Shown here: positions 34,234-43,036 of the stretch, piece after piece | Layout: the number at the start of each line of letters is the position of its first letter | Position numbering within the stretch: the first letter of the stretch is position 1 | DNA from: CAYPKW01 sp964411425 | Lineage (GTDB): Bacteria; Pseudomonadota; Alphaproteobacteria; Dongiales; Dongiaceae | DNA: 64,000 nt | Assembly (NCBI GenBank): GCA_964411425.1 | Contig: CAYPKW010000005.1 | Span: forward strand, 17,176-81,175 | Direction: 5' to 3' | Made by a program: the position numbers and the translations under genes | Notes under the pieces: generated by a model | Told to the model about the DNA's origin: nothing | What the model saw: only the letters and a program-made list of their open reading frames with translations | Databases searched by the model: none

Positions 34234-35464
34234 AGTCGCGCTTGAGTCGCTCGGGCGGCAGGCGCAGGGTGGCGGTGGTGCCGACGCCGAGCTCGCTGTC
34301 CAACTCCAGGCTGCCGCCGTGCGATTCCGCCAGCCCCCGCGACAGCGTCAGGCCTAGGCCGGTGCCGTCGTACCGGCGGGTGTGGCGCCCGTCCGCCTGC
34401 GTGAACGGCTCCAGGACCCGCTGCAAATCGTGGCGGGCGATGCCGATACCGGTATCGGCCACCGCCACCAGCAAGGCGCCGTCCGGCGCCACGCGGGCGG
34501 ACAGCGTCACGTTGCCGCCGGACGGTGTGAACTTGACGGCGTTGGACAGCAGGCAGAACAGAATCCGCTTCAGCTTCACGTAGTCGGCGAGAACGGGCGG
34601 CACGTTCTCGTCGATGACGACGGCGAGGCGCACCTGCCCCGCGCCGGCGCGTTCCTCGATCAAGTGCATCGCCGCCGCGACCAGCCCGGGCACGTGGACC
34701 CGCTCCTCGCTCAGCTCCGACTGGCCGCTCTGCAGCCTGGAGACCTCGAGGATGTCGTTGATCAGCGCCAGCAGGTGCTTGGCGCTGGTGTGGATGTCGG
34801 CCACATAGCCGCTGTATTGCGAGTTGCCGATCGGTCCCAGCAACTCCATCTTGAGGATTTCGGCGAAGCCGATGATCGCGTTCAAGGGCGTGCGCAGCTC
34901 GTGGCTGGTGTTGGCGAGAAACTCGCTCTTGGTGCGGCTCGCCATCTCGGCCGCTTCCTTGGCGGCCCTGAGGCTCGTCTCGCGCTCGCGCAGCAGCGTG
35001 ATGTCCGATGCGGCGCCGCGGAAGCCCGCGAGGGCTCCGCTGGTGCGGTCGAACACCGGGGTCGCGTTCAGGGACAATGTCCGCCGCTCGCCGTTCTTGG
35101 CGTGGGCCTCGCAGGCGATCTCGCGAAACGGCGCCAGTTTGGCGAAGCCCTGCAGCAGGGCGGTAGGCGGCGTGTCGGCGGCGACCAGCGACAGGATGCT
35201 GCGGCCGATCAGCTCGCGCGGGTGGTAGCCCAACACCTCTAGGACGCGTTGCGACACGCTCGTGAGAATGAGCGCGCCGTCGGTCTCCCAGATCCAGTCC
35301 GAGGCGAGGCGCACGATGTCCTCGAGACGTTCGCGCAACAGGGCCGCGGGTTCCGCCGCGGGCACAGGCTGCTCGGGCGCCGCGGCGCGTCGGCTGCGCG
35401 GCGCGGCCGCGGGCCGCACGTCCAAATCGGCGCGCTGATCCGTGTCAGGCCGGCGTGGCGCCAC
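34232..35464 (-). CDS. Soluble PAS-domain sensor histidine kinase
   Basis: This 410-residue kinase has no membrane segment. It has a basic, Pro/Ala-rich N-terminus, a PAS domain from about residue 45 to 160 (LASDWIWETDGALILTSVS), a dimerisation domain with the phosphorylated His in SHELRTPLNAIIGFAEILKM near residue 192, and a HATPase with NAVKFTPSGG (N box), VADTGIGIA and DGTGLGLTLSRGLAE. The phospho-acceptor helix resembles the alphaproteobacterial DivJ/PleC group. The GTG start overlaps the end of the DUF2336 gene by 20 bp. No response regulator is adjacent, so the partner, possibly DivK-like, is elsewhere. Confidence 0.9.
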   Translation of the reverse strand: MAPRRPDTDQRADLDVRPAAAPRSRRAAAPEQPVPAAEPAALLRERLEDIVRLASDWIWETDGALILTSVSQRVLEVLGYHPRELIGRSILSLVAADTPPTALLQGFAKLAPFREIACEAHAKNGERRTLSLNATPVFDRTSGALAGFRGAASDITLLRERETSLRAAKEAAEMASRTKSEFLANTSHELRTPLNAIIGFAEILKMELLGPIGNSQYSGYVADIHTSAKHLLALINDILEVSRLQSGQSELSEERVHVPGLVAAAMHLIEERAGAGQVRLAVVIDENVPPVLADYVKLKRILFCLLSNAVKFTPSGGNVTLSARVAPDGALLVAVADTGIGIARHDLQRVLEPFTQADGRHTRRYDGTGLGLTLSRGLAESHGGSLELDSELGVGTTATLRLPPERLKRD

Positions 35465-36590
35465 TCGCGGTCTCCTCGGTGGTCTTGAGGGCGAACAGCA
35501 GATCGGGATCGCGGCGCCAGCGGGCGAGCACGGCCCTGGCGGCGGTGGGATCGACGCGATCGAACCAGTCCAGAAGGTCCGACAAGTCCTGCGGGCGCGT
35601 CACCCGCCCGCTCGGCCGCGCCCTGCGGCTCAGCAGGTAGATCGAGGCGAAGGTCGGCTTGTCCATGTCGATGGCGCGGCAGGACACGGCCAGGCCCTCG
35701 GCGTCCGGCTCGAACAGCAGCCGGCGTATCAAGGTGGGGCGCAGACCGGTCAGTTCCGCGAACGCCGCCTCGAACAGCGGAATTTCGCCCTGTCTCAAGC
35801 AGCGAACCATGAAATGCGGCGTCATCTGGCCGGCCTCCGCCAGTCGGCGGACCACGTCGCCGGGGGCGTCGGTGCCGGCCTGCTCGCGCTCGCCCTCGGT
35901 CATCGCCTGGTGCGCGGCCGCCTCGACCATTTCGTCCAGTTGGGTCACATCGACGGGGAATTTCCGCACGATATGGTGGCGCAGCGCGGCCGAGACCCAA
36001 AGATACATCTTCTTGGCGAGCGCGGGCGGCAGGTCGCGCCGGCGCAGAATCGGTTCCTGGAAACTGTCCACGGTTTTCGATTGATCGACCAGGTAGACCA
36101 TGGTGGGCTGCGAAATCCTGGCGTCCTGGTTTTCCAGGAGCGTGCGGATGACGTCCGCTTGGCCGCTGTCCACCAGCGCGTCGGAGACGATCTCGCTTAA
36201 GCCCCGGCGCATGGCGATCGCCAACTGATGCTGCAGCGTGCGGTGGTAGATGATTTCGATGAGGTCGGTGTCGTGCAGTGCCGGGCTCTTCAGCAGGATC
36301 GCCTCCGCCACTTGGAAATCGTCGTTGGCGAGTTCGATCAGGATCTCGCGCGGCGCATTGGGCGCACTGGCCAGCTTCTCGGCCAGGATGCGGCGCACCG
36401 GTTGCACCGAGTCGCGGATCAGCTTGCGCAGGATGTCGGTCATGAGCGCCCGTTCCTGGGCGCTGAGCTCGACATTGCTGGCGAAGAACAGATCGCCCAT
36501 CGCCGCCGCCAGTCGCTTGCGGCCTTGCAGCGACCGGTCATGCGCGAGGCGCAGCAATGCTTCGACCTCGGTCGGGTTCGGTGTCGCCAA
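35445..36590 (-). CDS. DUF2336 protein
   Basis: This 381-residue helical protein belongs to DUF2336, an alphaproteobacterial family of HEAT-like helical repeats (for example VQPVRRILAEKLASAPNAPREILIELAND). Its role is not established, but family members often neighbour signal-transduction genes, and here it is co-transcribed with a histidine kinase. The start is probably TTG at 36590 with GGGGAA just upstream. A TTAACCAT motif lies about 110 bp upstream. Confidence 0.85.
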   Translation of the reverse strand: MATPNPTEVEALLRLAHDRSLQGRKRLAAAMGDLFFASNVELSAQERALMTDILRKLIRDSVQPVRRILAEKLASAPNAPREILIELANDDFQVAEAILLKSPALHDTDLIEIIYHRTLQHQLAIAMRRGLSEIVSDALVDSGQADVIRTLLENQDARISQPTMVYLVDQSKTVDSFQEPILRRRDLPPALAKKMYLWVSAALRHHIVRKFPVDVTQLDEMVEAAAHQAMTEGEREQAGTDAPGDVVRRLAEAGQMTPHFMVRCLRQGEIPLFEAAFAELTGLRPTLIRRLLFEPDAEGLAVSCRAIDMDKPTFASIYLLSRRARPSGRVTRPQDLSDLLDWFDRVDPTAARAVLARWRRDPDLLFALKTTEETASGATPA

Positions 36591-36823
36591 AGAGTTCCCC
36601 CTACTCTCGATCCTTGCCCTCAGCTCTGCCCTCGTTTCCGGGGGGCGTCCGCGGTTATCCCCGCGGACCCTATAGGACCACGGTGGATGTTTCCGTTAGG
36701 TTAACCATATCAGAATTGCGGCGCCTATCAACAAAAACCTGAACAAAGCATCATAAGATGTTAATATTACGTAATAATGTACCGCCTTTTAGCGTTCCAC
36801 CGCGGGTCGCGCCGGTTCCTTGG
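36591..36823. other. Divergent intergenic region, AT-rich
   Basis: This 233-bp region has a marked AT-rich centre (36690-36780), the largest in the window. It contains an 8-bp perfect stem (GTCCGCGG / CCGCGGAC, 36647-36668), a TTAACCAT motif at 36701-36708, and TTAATATTACGTAATAATG near 36759. The promoters of the DUF2336-kinase operon and of the beta-propeller gene must lie here. Confidence 0.6.
36701..36708 (+). promoter_or_regulatory. TTAACCAT motif upstream of DUF2336/kinase operon
   Basis: GTTAACCATAT sits between divergent genes, one encoding a cell-cycle-type histidine kinase operon. It matches a CtrA half-site; no second half-site at the canonical spacing was found. Confidence 0.35.
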
Positions 36824-38047
36824 ATGAGGGCTGGCGTACTGGCGGCCGCCTGTTCGGGCGCCTTCCTCGCCGCCGCCTATGCGGCCGGTGACGACCAGGT
36901 GCCGGGAGCGCGCGTGCTGCTCAGGCCCGTCGACCTGCCGGTCCCCTTCGCGACGCCGAGCGCCGACAATCCGCCGGAGACGGTAGCGCGCCCCGCAACG
37001 CCCCCATTCCGGGTTCCCGACGGCTTCCGCGTCGATCTCTTCGCCGCCGATCTTGCCGATGCGCGCTGGCTCGAGGTAGCGCCGAACGGCGATGTGTTTC
37101 TGGCCGAGCCGCGCGCCGGCCGGGTGACGCTGCTGCGCGACGGCGACGGCGACGGCGCGGCCGAGTTGAGGACGGTCTATGCCGAGGGCTTCCGGCGTCC
37201 GCATGGCCTCGCGGTCGAGGGTGACTGGCTCTATGTCGCCGATATCGAGCGGGTCTGGCGCGTGCCGTGGCGCGCGGGCGCCACCGCGGCGCCGGGCGCG
37301 GCCGAGCCGGTCACCGAGTGGGGTGCCTTCGGCGGCGGCGGCGGCCACTGGACCCGCAACATGGTGTTCAGCCGCGACGGCGGTCGGTTCTTCGTCACCG
37401 TCGGGTCCGCCAGCAACATTGGCGAGGAGCCGCCGCCCCGGGCCACCGTGCAGTCCTTCGCCGCCGACGGCTCGGACCAGCGCACGCTCGCTTCGGGTGT
37501 GCGCAATCCGGTCGGCATCGCGCTCTATCCCGGCACGGACGACGTCTACGTGGTGGTGAACGAGCGCGACGGGCTCGGCGACGGGCTGGTGCCGGACTAT
37601 CTGACGCGCCTCGTCCCCGGCGCGTTCTACGGCTGGCCCTACGCCTACATCGGCCCCAATCCGCAGCCTGGCCTCGCCGGGCCGCCGGACCTGATCGCCT
37701 CGGCACTCGTCCCCGACCTGTTGTTTCGGGCCCATTCGGCGCCGCTCGGTTTGGTGTTCTACGACGCCCTGCAGTTCCCGCCGGATTATCGCGGCGATGC
37801 CTTCGTGGCGCTGCACGGCTCGTGGAACTCGGCCGCGCCGACCGGCTACATGGTGGTGCGCGTGCCGTTCGAGGCCGGCCGGCTGCAGGGTGGTTACGAG
37901 ACCTTCCTCAGCGGGTTCTGGAGCGAGGGCCGCGACAAGGCGCGCGTGTGGGGCCGTCCCGCCGGCCTCGCCGTGGCGGCCGACGGCAGCCTGCTCGTCG
38001 CCGACGACGTGGGCAACGTCGTCTGGCGCGTCAGCTACCGGCCGTAG
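36824..38047 (+). CDS. Secreted sorbosone/glucose-dehydrogenase-like beta-propeller protein
   Basis: This protein of about 407 residues has a signal peptide (MRAGVLAAACSGAFLAAAYA) and a PQQ-dependent sugar dehydrogenase/L-sorbosone dehydrogenase beta-propeller. Family segments are FRVPDGFRVDLFAADLADAR, RRPHGLAVEGDWLYVADIERV, NMVFSRDGGRFFVTVGSASN, RNPVGIALYPGTDDVYVVVN and VALHGSWNSAAPTGYMV. It should oxidise a sugar or related alcohol in the periplasm using PQQ; no PQQ biosynthesis genes are in view. The ATG at 36824 gives the clean signal peptide; the frame extends 22 codons further upstream. Confidence 0.88.
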   Translation: MRAGVLAAACSGAFLAAAYAAGDDQVPGARVLLRPVDLPVPFATPSADNPPETVARPATPPFRVPDGFRVDLFAADLADARWLEVAPNGDVFLAEPRAGRVTLLRDGDGDGAAELRTVYAEGFRRPHGLAVEGDWLYVADIERVWRVPWRAGATAAPGAAEPVTEWGAFGGGGGHWTRNMVFSRDGGRFFVTVGSASNIGEEPPPRATVQSFAADGSDQRTLASGVRNPVGIALYPGTDDVYVVVNERDGLGDGLVPDYLTRLVPGAFYGWPYAYIGPNPQPGLAGPPDLIASALVPDLLFRAHSAPLGLVFYDALQFPPDYRGDAFVALHGSWNSAAPTGYMVVRVPFEAGRLQGGYETFLSGFWSEGRDKARVWGRPAGLAVAADGSLLVADDVGNVVWRVSYRP

Positions 38048-38099
38048 GGGGAAGCGATGGCGCCGGCGACGACGGCCCGGACCAAGCTTGGGATGACGG

Positions 38100-38525
38100 T
38101 CAAGATCGCAGTTCCGAAAGGGACTCGATGAGAGGGCACTCCGGCACGGTGCCGTCGGCGCAGCGCGCGATCATCTCGTTCAGGACACGATCCATCTTGT
38201 TAAGGTCCGCAATCTTCCTGCGGACATCCTGCAAGTGTGCCGCGGCTAGGTCGCGCACCTCGGCACAAGAGCGGCGCCGATCGTCGGCGAATTTCAGAAG
38301 CGCACGCACTTCGTCGATCTTGAAGCCGAGGCCCCTCGATCGGCGAATGAAGGTGAGCCGCTTCATATCGTCATCGCCGTATTGTCGGAATCCACCTTCG
38401 CTTCGCATTGGTTGCCGGAGCAATCCGATCCGCTCGTAATAGCGTATCGTCTCGATGTTGCATCCGGTTCGCTTCGAGAGCGCGCCGATGCCGAGGCTCG
38501 ATGCCCGGGTTGCAATTCTGTCCAT
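38100..38525 (-). CDS. merR: MerR, mercury-responsive regulator
   Basis: This 141-residue MerR-family activator/repressor has an N-terminal winged helix with IGALSKRTGCNIETIRYYERIGLL at residues 12-35 (part is quoted here as TIRYYERIGLL). The three Hg(II)-binding cysteines are in place: SCAEVRDLAA near residue 84, and ARCADGTVPECPLIESL near residues 119 and 127. It is divergent from merT and should bind the dyad at 38554-38572, repressing without mercury and remodelling the promoter when Hg(II) is bound. The first two codons are GTG ATG; the ATG at 38525 is taken as the start. Confidence 0.95.
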   Translation of the reverse strand: MDRIATRASSLGIGALSKRTGCNIETIRYYERIGLLRQPMRSEGGFRQYGDDDMKRLTFIRRSRGLGFKIDEVRALLKFADDRRRSCAEVRDLAAAHLQDVRRKIADLNKMDRVLNEMIARCADGTVPECPLIESLSELRS

Positions 38526-38549
38526 CACGGGACCGTGAAAAGATTTCCC

Positions 38550-38580
38550 TTGAGTCTGTAGTTACTACAGACCCTACAAA
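38550..38580 (+). promoter_or_regulatory. MerR-controlled mer promoter and operator
   Basis: TTGAGT (-35, 38550-38555) and TACAAA (-10, 38575-38580) are separated by 19 bp, the over-long spacer typical of MerR-activated promoters. Within the spacer lies the perfect dyad GTCTGTAGTTACTACAGAC (38554-38572). This fits transcription of merTPFA, with merR read the other way. Confidence 0.9.
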
Positions 38581-38612
38581 TGCGCCAGGGCAACGATTCG
38601 AGGGTCCAGCAG

Positions 38613-39032
38613 ATGAGCGACGAGGCCGCAGTCCTGGCAGGGAGCGCGGAGGCGGCCACCCCCGCCAAGGACATGAGCGCGCGAAAGGCATTGATTTCGG
38701 GGGCGAGCGTCCTCGGGGCGATCGGCGCCTCCGCCTGCTGTATCATTCCCTTCACCTTGTTCACCCTCGGTGTAAGCGGGGCGTGGATCGGCAACCTGAC
38801 CGCTCTGGCGCCCTACAAGCCGATCTTCGTGGTATCGACCGTGGCGGTCCTGGCCGTCGGGTTCTTCATGGTCTACCACAAGCCGAAAGCCACCACGGCC
38901 TGCGCCGATAGCTCCTACTGTGCCCGCCCGGCATCGAACCGGATCGCGAAGATCGGGTTGTGGACGGCGACCGTCTTGGTCCTGGCGGCCATGACGTTCT
39001 CATATTGGCTGCCGCTCGTTTCCGACGCGTGA
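38613..39032 (+). CDS. merT: Mercuric ion transporter MerT
   Basis: This 139-residue inner-membrane protein carries Hg(II) to the cytoplasmic reductase. It has three hydrophobic helices, the vicinal cysteine pair ASACCIIPF in the first, and the cytoplasmic-loop pair CADSSYC. The ATG at 38613 (MSDEAAVLAG) is the family start; the frame is open further upstream through the promoter. It is followed by merP after 14 bp. Confidence 0.94.
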   Translation: MSDEAAVLAGSAEAATPAKDMSARKALISGASVLGAIGASACCIIPFTLFTLGVSGAWIGNLTALAPYKPIFVVSTVAVLAVGFFMVYHKPKATTACADSSYCARPASNRIAKIGLWTATVLVLAAMTFSYWLPLVSDA

Positions 39033-39046
39033 GAAGGATCTTCAAG

Positions 39047-39334
39047 ATGAAGCACGTCATCTCTGCAATCCTCGCTGTCACAGTCCTCGCGTTCGCCGGT
39101 GGGGCGCTCGCTGCCGAACGGACCGTCACGCTGAGTGTCCCCGGCATGACCTGTGTGTCATGCCCCGTGATCGTGAAGGGGAGCCTCGCCGAGGTTTCGG
39201 GCGTGAGCAAGGTGGAAGTGTCATTGGAGCAGAAGACGGCCGTGGTCACCTTCGACGATGCCAAGGCGAGCGTCGGCGACTTGGTCAGCGCGACCACCAA
39301 CGCCGGCTATCCGTCGCAGCTCGCCGCGCAGTGA
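39047..39334 (+). CDS. merP: Periplasmic mercury-binding protein MerP
   Basis: This 95-residue protein has a signal peptide (MKHVISAILAVTVLAFAGG, cut near ALAAE) and one heavy-metal-associated domain with the metal-binding motif VPGMTCVSCPVIV (both cysteines near residues 37 and 40). It hands Hg(II) to MerT in the inner membrane. The order merT-merP-merF-merA follows. Confidence 0.96.
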   Translation: MKHVISAILAVTVLAFAGGALAAERTVTLSVPGMTCVSCPVIVKGSLAEVSGVSKVEVSLEQKTAVVTFDDAKASVGDLVSATTNAGYPSQLAAQ

Positions 39335-39349
39335 GGTAGAGCTTCAGCG

Positions 39350-39607
39350 ATGAATAATCGAAAAATCCTTTCTACGGGCGTCACGGGGACGGTGATCGCC
39401 GCGCTGTGCTGTTTTACCCCGGTTCTCGTCGTGCTCCTCGGTGCCGTGGGACTGTCGGCATGGTTGGGATGGATCGACTACGTCCTCTTTCCCGCCTTGG
39501 CGCTATGTCTAGGCATGGTCGGCTACGGCTTGTATCGACTGAGGCGGGGGCCGGTGGCCGATGCCTGCTGCGAGATAAGCGCAGACAATGAAATGAAAGT
39601 CCGATGA
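39350..39607 (+). CDS. merF: Mercury transporter MerF
   Basis: This 85-residue membrane protein has two hydrophobic helices and two vicinal cysteine pairs (IAALCCFTPVLV and DACCEIS), the MerF signature. It is a second Hg(II) importer beside MerT. It overlaps merA by four bases (ATGA). Confidence 0.93.
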   Translation: MNNRKILSTGVTGTVIAALCCFTPVLVVLLGAVGLSAWLGWIDYVLFPALALCLGMVGYGLYRLRRGPVADACCEISADNEMKVR

Positions 39608-41055
39608 TGACCCAGTCGAAAGACGACTGCTTCGGCGACGGCGGGAACGGGCATGGCCGCTCACCCGACCTTGCGGTCATCGGCGCCGGGTCGGCCGGTT
39701 TCGCGGCGGCCATCCGTGCCGCGGAGCTCGGCGCACAGGTAGCGCTGATCGGTCACGGAACCATCGGCGGCACTTGCGTCAACATCGGCTGCGTCCCATC
39801 GAAGACGCTCATCCGTGCCACGGAGACGCTGCATCGGGCGCGCGCGGCATCTCGGTTCGCGGGGATTGCGGCGGAGGCCAGCCTCGATGACTGGGTGGCA
39901 CTGGTCGCCCAAAAGGATAAACTCGTGGACGGCCTGCGCCAGGCGAAGTACATCGACATCCTTCCGGCCTACAACAACATCGCCTACGTCGAAGGACCGG
40001 CGCATCTCGCGCCCGATGGCGTTGCGGTCAACGGCGATCTGTACAGAGCCCGCAAGACGATCATCGCCACCGGAGCGTCGCCGGCGATTCCCTCGATACC
40101 GGGGATCGACCGTGTTTCTGTGCTCAACAGCACGACCGCGCTCGCGCTCAAGAAGCTTCCCGCATCGCTCGTCGTGATTGGCGGCGGCTTCGTCGGCTGC
40201 GAGCTCGGACAGCTGTTTGCGCGCGCCGGCGTAGGAGTGACGATAACCTCCCGTTCCCGGCTGCTGCCCCAGGCCGAACCCGAGATCGCGGACGCTCTCG
40301 CGCGCTACTTGCGAGACGAGAGGATCGAGGTTGTCTGCGGTGTCACATACGAATCGATCGAAACAACCGGGAAGGGCGCTCGGATCGCGCTTCGCATGGC
40401 GGATGCCAGCCGAAGGGAGATAACCGCCGAGCAGGTGCTGGTGGCCGCGGGCCGTAAACCCAACTCCTCCGCTCTCGGCCTCGATGAGGTCGGCGTCGAG
40501 GTCGCGTCGAACGGCGGTATCAAGGTCGATGACAGGTTGCGCACGACGCGGCCCGGTACCTACGCGGTGGGGGACGTGACCGGACGCGACATGTTCGTGT
40601 ACATGGCGGCATATGCGGGCAAGATCGCCGCTGAAAACGCGCTCAATGGCGACGGTCGGCGTTACGACGACGCGGCCATGCCGGAAGTCACGTTCACCGA
40701 TCCCCAGGTGGCGAGCGTTGGCCTGACGGAGGCCGCGGCCCGCGCGGCGGGCCATCGGGTCAAGACCTCTGTCCTGCCGCTCGACTACGTGCCGCGCGCC
40801 ATTGCCGCGCGCGACACCCGCGGGCTGATCAAGCTCGTGGCCGACCGCGCCACCGGACGACTGCTTGGGGCGCATATGCTTGCGCCGGAGGCCGGCGACA
40901 GCATTCAGACTGCTGCGCTCGCCATCAAGTGCGGCCTTACGGTCACCGATCTGGCAGAGACGATCTTCCCCTATCTCACGACGGTGGAGGCGCTGAAGCT
41001 GGCCGCCCTTGGCTTCACGAAGGACGTAACGAAGCTGTCCTGCTGTGCGGGTTGA
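39604..41055 (+). CDS. merA: Mercuric reductase MerA without N-terminal HMA domain
   Basis: This 483-residue FAD/NAD(P)H disulfide oxidoreductase reduces Hg(II) to volatile Hg(0). The FAD motif is LAVIGAGSAGFAAAIRAAEL near residues 23-42, the redox-active disulfide is GGTCVNIGCVPSKT near residues 56-69, NAD(P) binding is VVIGGGFVGCELGQ, and the C-terminal Hg-binding cysteine pair is KLSCCAG at the very end. The usual N-terminal NmerA metal-binding domain is missing, which is a known shorter form. It is the last gene of the operon; no merB, merD or merE is present. Confidence 0.97.
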   Translation: MMTQSKDDCFGDGGNGHGRSPDLAVIGAGSAGFAAAIRAAELGAQVALIGHGTIGGTCVNIGCVPSKTLIRATETLHRARAASRFAGIAAEASLDDWVALVAQKDKLVDGLRQAKYIDILPAYNNIAYVEGPAHLAPDGVAVNGDLYRARKTIIATGASPAIPSIPGIDRVSVLNSTTALALKKLPASLVVIGGGFVGCELGQLFARAGVGVTITSRSRLLPQAEPEIADALARYLRDERIEVVCGVTYESIETTGKGARIALRMADASRREITAEQVLVAAGRKPNSSALGLDEVGVEVASNGGIKVDDRLRTTRPGTYAVGDVTGRDMFVYMAAYAGKIAAENALNGDGRRYDDAAMPEVTFTDPQVASVGLTEAAARAAGHRVKTSVLPLDYVPRAIAARDTRGLIKLVADRATGRLLGAHMLAPEAGDSIQTAALAIKCGLTVTDLAETIFPYLTTVEALKLAALGFTKDVTKLSCCAG

Positions 41056-41083
41056 GTAACCCGACGCTTGACCCGATCCCATC

Positions 41084-41121
41084 GATGGCCTTGCCGTGCC
41101 CGCCCGCGGGGCGGGGCCATC
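41084..41121 (+). terminator. Hairpin after merA
   Basis: Outer arms GATGGC / GCCATC and an inner stem CCCGCCC / GGGCGGG make a strong hairpin 29 bp after the merA stop. No T-run follows. It probably marks the end of the mer transcript and also lies downstream of the convergent EamA gene. Confidence 0.5.
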
Positions 41122-41173
41122 GCCGCCGGCCCAAGAAGCAACCCGCCGGGGAAGTTTGGCAACTGCCGACGCC

Positions 41174-42022
41174 TCAGCCCGGCAGGTGCAGAAGCGCGTT
41201 GCCTGCCGCCACCAGGACGGCCGCCGCGACGCGCCGCGGGCCGAAGGATTCGCCCAGCAGCAGCGTGCCGATGAGGGCGGCTATGATGACGCTCGTCTCG
41301 CGCAAGGCCGAGACCTGCGCCATCGGCATCCGGCTCATGGCCCAGATCACGATGCCGTAGCCCGCGCCCGCGATGAGGCCGCCGGCGAGCGCCGTCTTGA
41401 GGTGCGGCCCGAAGGCCAGCGCGATGCGCCCGCGCCTGAGCCACAGCCCGACGATCAGCACCAGCGGCGCCTCCAGCGCCAACAGCCAGGCGATGTAGCT
41501 GAACGGGTTGCCGGCGCGCCTGACGCCCATGCCGTCGGCCACCGAATAGAGCGCGATGGTGACGGCGGTGGCGAGCGCGAAGCCGACGGCACGGCCCTGC
41601 GCGGCCGGGCCGCGCCGGCGCGGCGCCGCCAGGCTGACGACGCCGATGCAGACGATGGCGAGGCCGCCAAGCTCGACGGCGCCCATGGCCTCGCCGGCGA
41701 AGCCCCAGGCGCCGAGCCCCACCAGCACGGGCGAGGCGCCGCGCGCGATCGGATACACCTGGTTGAGGTCGCCCGCGCGATAGGCGTTGACGAGCGTCAC
41801 GTAGTAGCCGCCGTGCACCAGCATCGAGATGGCCAGCATCGGCCAGCTCGCCGGCGCGGGCAGCGGCAGGAAGGGCAGCGCCCCAACCGCCGGCAGGCAC
41901 GAGAAGAAGATCACCAGCGTCTGCATCACCGTCTTGTCCGAGCCGGCCTTGACCAGCGCGTTCCAGATGGCGTGCATGACCGCCGCCAGCAGGACCAGCA
42001 AGATGACGGCGGCGTCGGGCAT
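41174..42022 (-). CDS. EamA/DMT-family transporter
   Basis: This 282-residue protein has ten hydrophobic segments in two EamA repeats. Characteristic segments are MHAIWNALVKAGSDK near the N-terminus and VYPIARGASPVLVGLGAW near residue 90; the second repeat has the ALRETSVIIAALIGTLLLGE pattern. The substrate of this drug/metabolite transporter is unknown. It is separated from ftsY by 3 bp and probably forms its downstream partner in one transcript. Confidence 0.9.
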   Translation of the reverse strand: MPDAAVILLVLLAAVMHAIWNALVKAGSDKTVMQTLVIFFSCLPAVGALPFLPLPAPASWPMLAISMLVHGGYYVTLVNAYRAGDLNQVYPIARGASPVLVGLGAWGFAGEAMGAVELGGLAIVCIGVVSLAAPRRRGPAAQGRAVGFALATAVTIALYSVADGMGVRRAGNPFSYIAWLLALEAPLVLIVGLWLRRGRIALAFGPHLKTALAGGLIAGAGYGIVIWAMSRMPMAQVSALRETSVIIAALIGTLLLGESFGPRRVAAAVLVAAGNALLHLPG

Positions 42023-42025
42023 GGG

Positions 42026-43036
42026 CTATGTGGCGCTCTGGAGGCCGAGCAGCGAGCGGGCGAACGCCCCGGCCTCGAACGGGCGCAGGTCGTCGGCGCC
42101 CTCGCCCACGCCGATGGCGTGGATCGGCAGCCCGAAGCGCTGCGCCAGCGCCACCAGCACCCCGCCGCGCGCCGTGCCGTCGAGCTTGGTGACGACGAGG
42201 CCGCTCACCTCGGTCATGTCGCGGAAGGCCTCGACCTGGGCGTGGGCGTTCTGGCCGACCGTGGCGTCGAGCACCAACAGGCAGTGGTGCGGCGCCGCCG
42301 GCTCGAGCTTGCGCAGCACGCGGATCAACTTCTGCAATTCGGCCATCAGGTGCGACTTGTTGTGCAGCCGGCCGGCGGTGTCGATCAGCAACAGGTCGAT
42401 GCCGAGCTCGCGCGCCTCGACGAGCGCGTCGTAGGCGAGCCCGGCCGGATCGGCGCCCGCCTCGCGCGCCATCACCGGCACGCCGACGCGCTCGCCCCAC
42501 AGCTTTAGCTGGTCGACGGCGGCGGCGCGGAAGGTGTCGCCCGCGACCAGCATGACGCGCCGCCCCTCGGCCTTGAACAGCCGCGCGAGCTTGCCGATGG
42601 TGGTGGTCTTGCCGCTGCCGTTCACGCCCACGACCAGCACCACCGCGGGCTTGGCCGCGGGGTCGATGCTGAGCGGGCGCGCCACCGGCTCTAGGATGCG
42701 CTCGATGTCGAGCGCAAGCGCCCGGCGCACGTCCTCGGCCGAAGCTTCCCCCTCGAAGCGCGTCCTCGCCAGGTCCCGGACCAGGCCGGCCGCCGTCGCC
42801 GGCCCCAGGTCGGCGGCGATCAGCAGCTCTTCCAGCAGGCCGAGCGCGGCGGCGTCGAGCCTGCGCGCCGCGAGGATCCCGGCGATGCCCTCGCTCAGCC
42901 GGCCGGCCGAACGGGCGAGGCCTTGCCGCAGCCGGGCGAGCCAGCCTTCAGAGCCTGTTTCGGAACTCCTCATGAGCCGCGCTGCCGGTCGAAAATCGTC
43001 GGCTGCCAGGAGAAGCCCGCGGAGCGTATCAAGCAT
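42026..43036 (-). CDS. ftsY: Signal recognition particle receptor FtsY, 5' end remodelled by an inserted element
   Basis: This SRP receptor GTPase docks ribosome-SRP complexes at the membrane. The NG domain is intact: VVLVVGVNGSGKTTTIGKLA (P-loop), DTFRAAAVDQLK, LLLIDTAGRLHNK, TKLDGTARGG and the final GVGEGADDLRPFEAGAFARSL. The N-terminus is odd. The ancestral start is almost certainly ATG 43257, overlapping the mtaB stop as ATGA (MNEADNAVEAAP...). A 269-bp element plus a 3-bp target duplication interrupts codon 13 and shifts the frame. The intact frame can only begin inside the element, for example ATG 43036 (MLDTLRGLLLAA) or ATG 42973 in its end repeat. The gene is essential, so an element-supplied start is likely used. 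Confidence 0.9.
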   Translation of the reverse strand: MLDTLRGLLLAADDFRPAARLMRSSETGSEGWLARLRQGLARSAGRLSEGIAGILAARRLDAAALGLLEELLIAADLGPATAAGLVRDLARTRFEGEASAEDVRRALALDIERILEPVARPLSIDPAAKPAVVLVVGVNGSGKTTTIGKLARLFKAEGRRVMLVAGDTFRAAAVDQLKLWGERVGVPVMAREAGADPAGLAYDALVEARELGIDLLLIDTAGRLHNKSHLMAELQKLIRVLRKLEPAAPHHCLLVLDATVGQNAHAQVEAFRDMTEVSGLVVTKLDGTARGGVLVALAQRFGLPIHAIGVGEGADDLRPFEAGAFARSLLGLQSAT

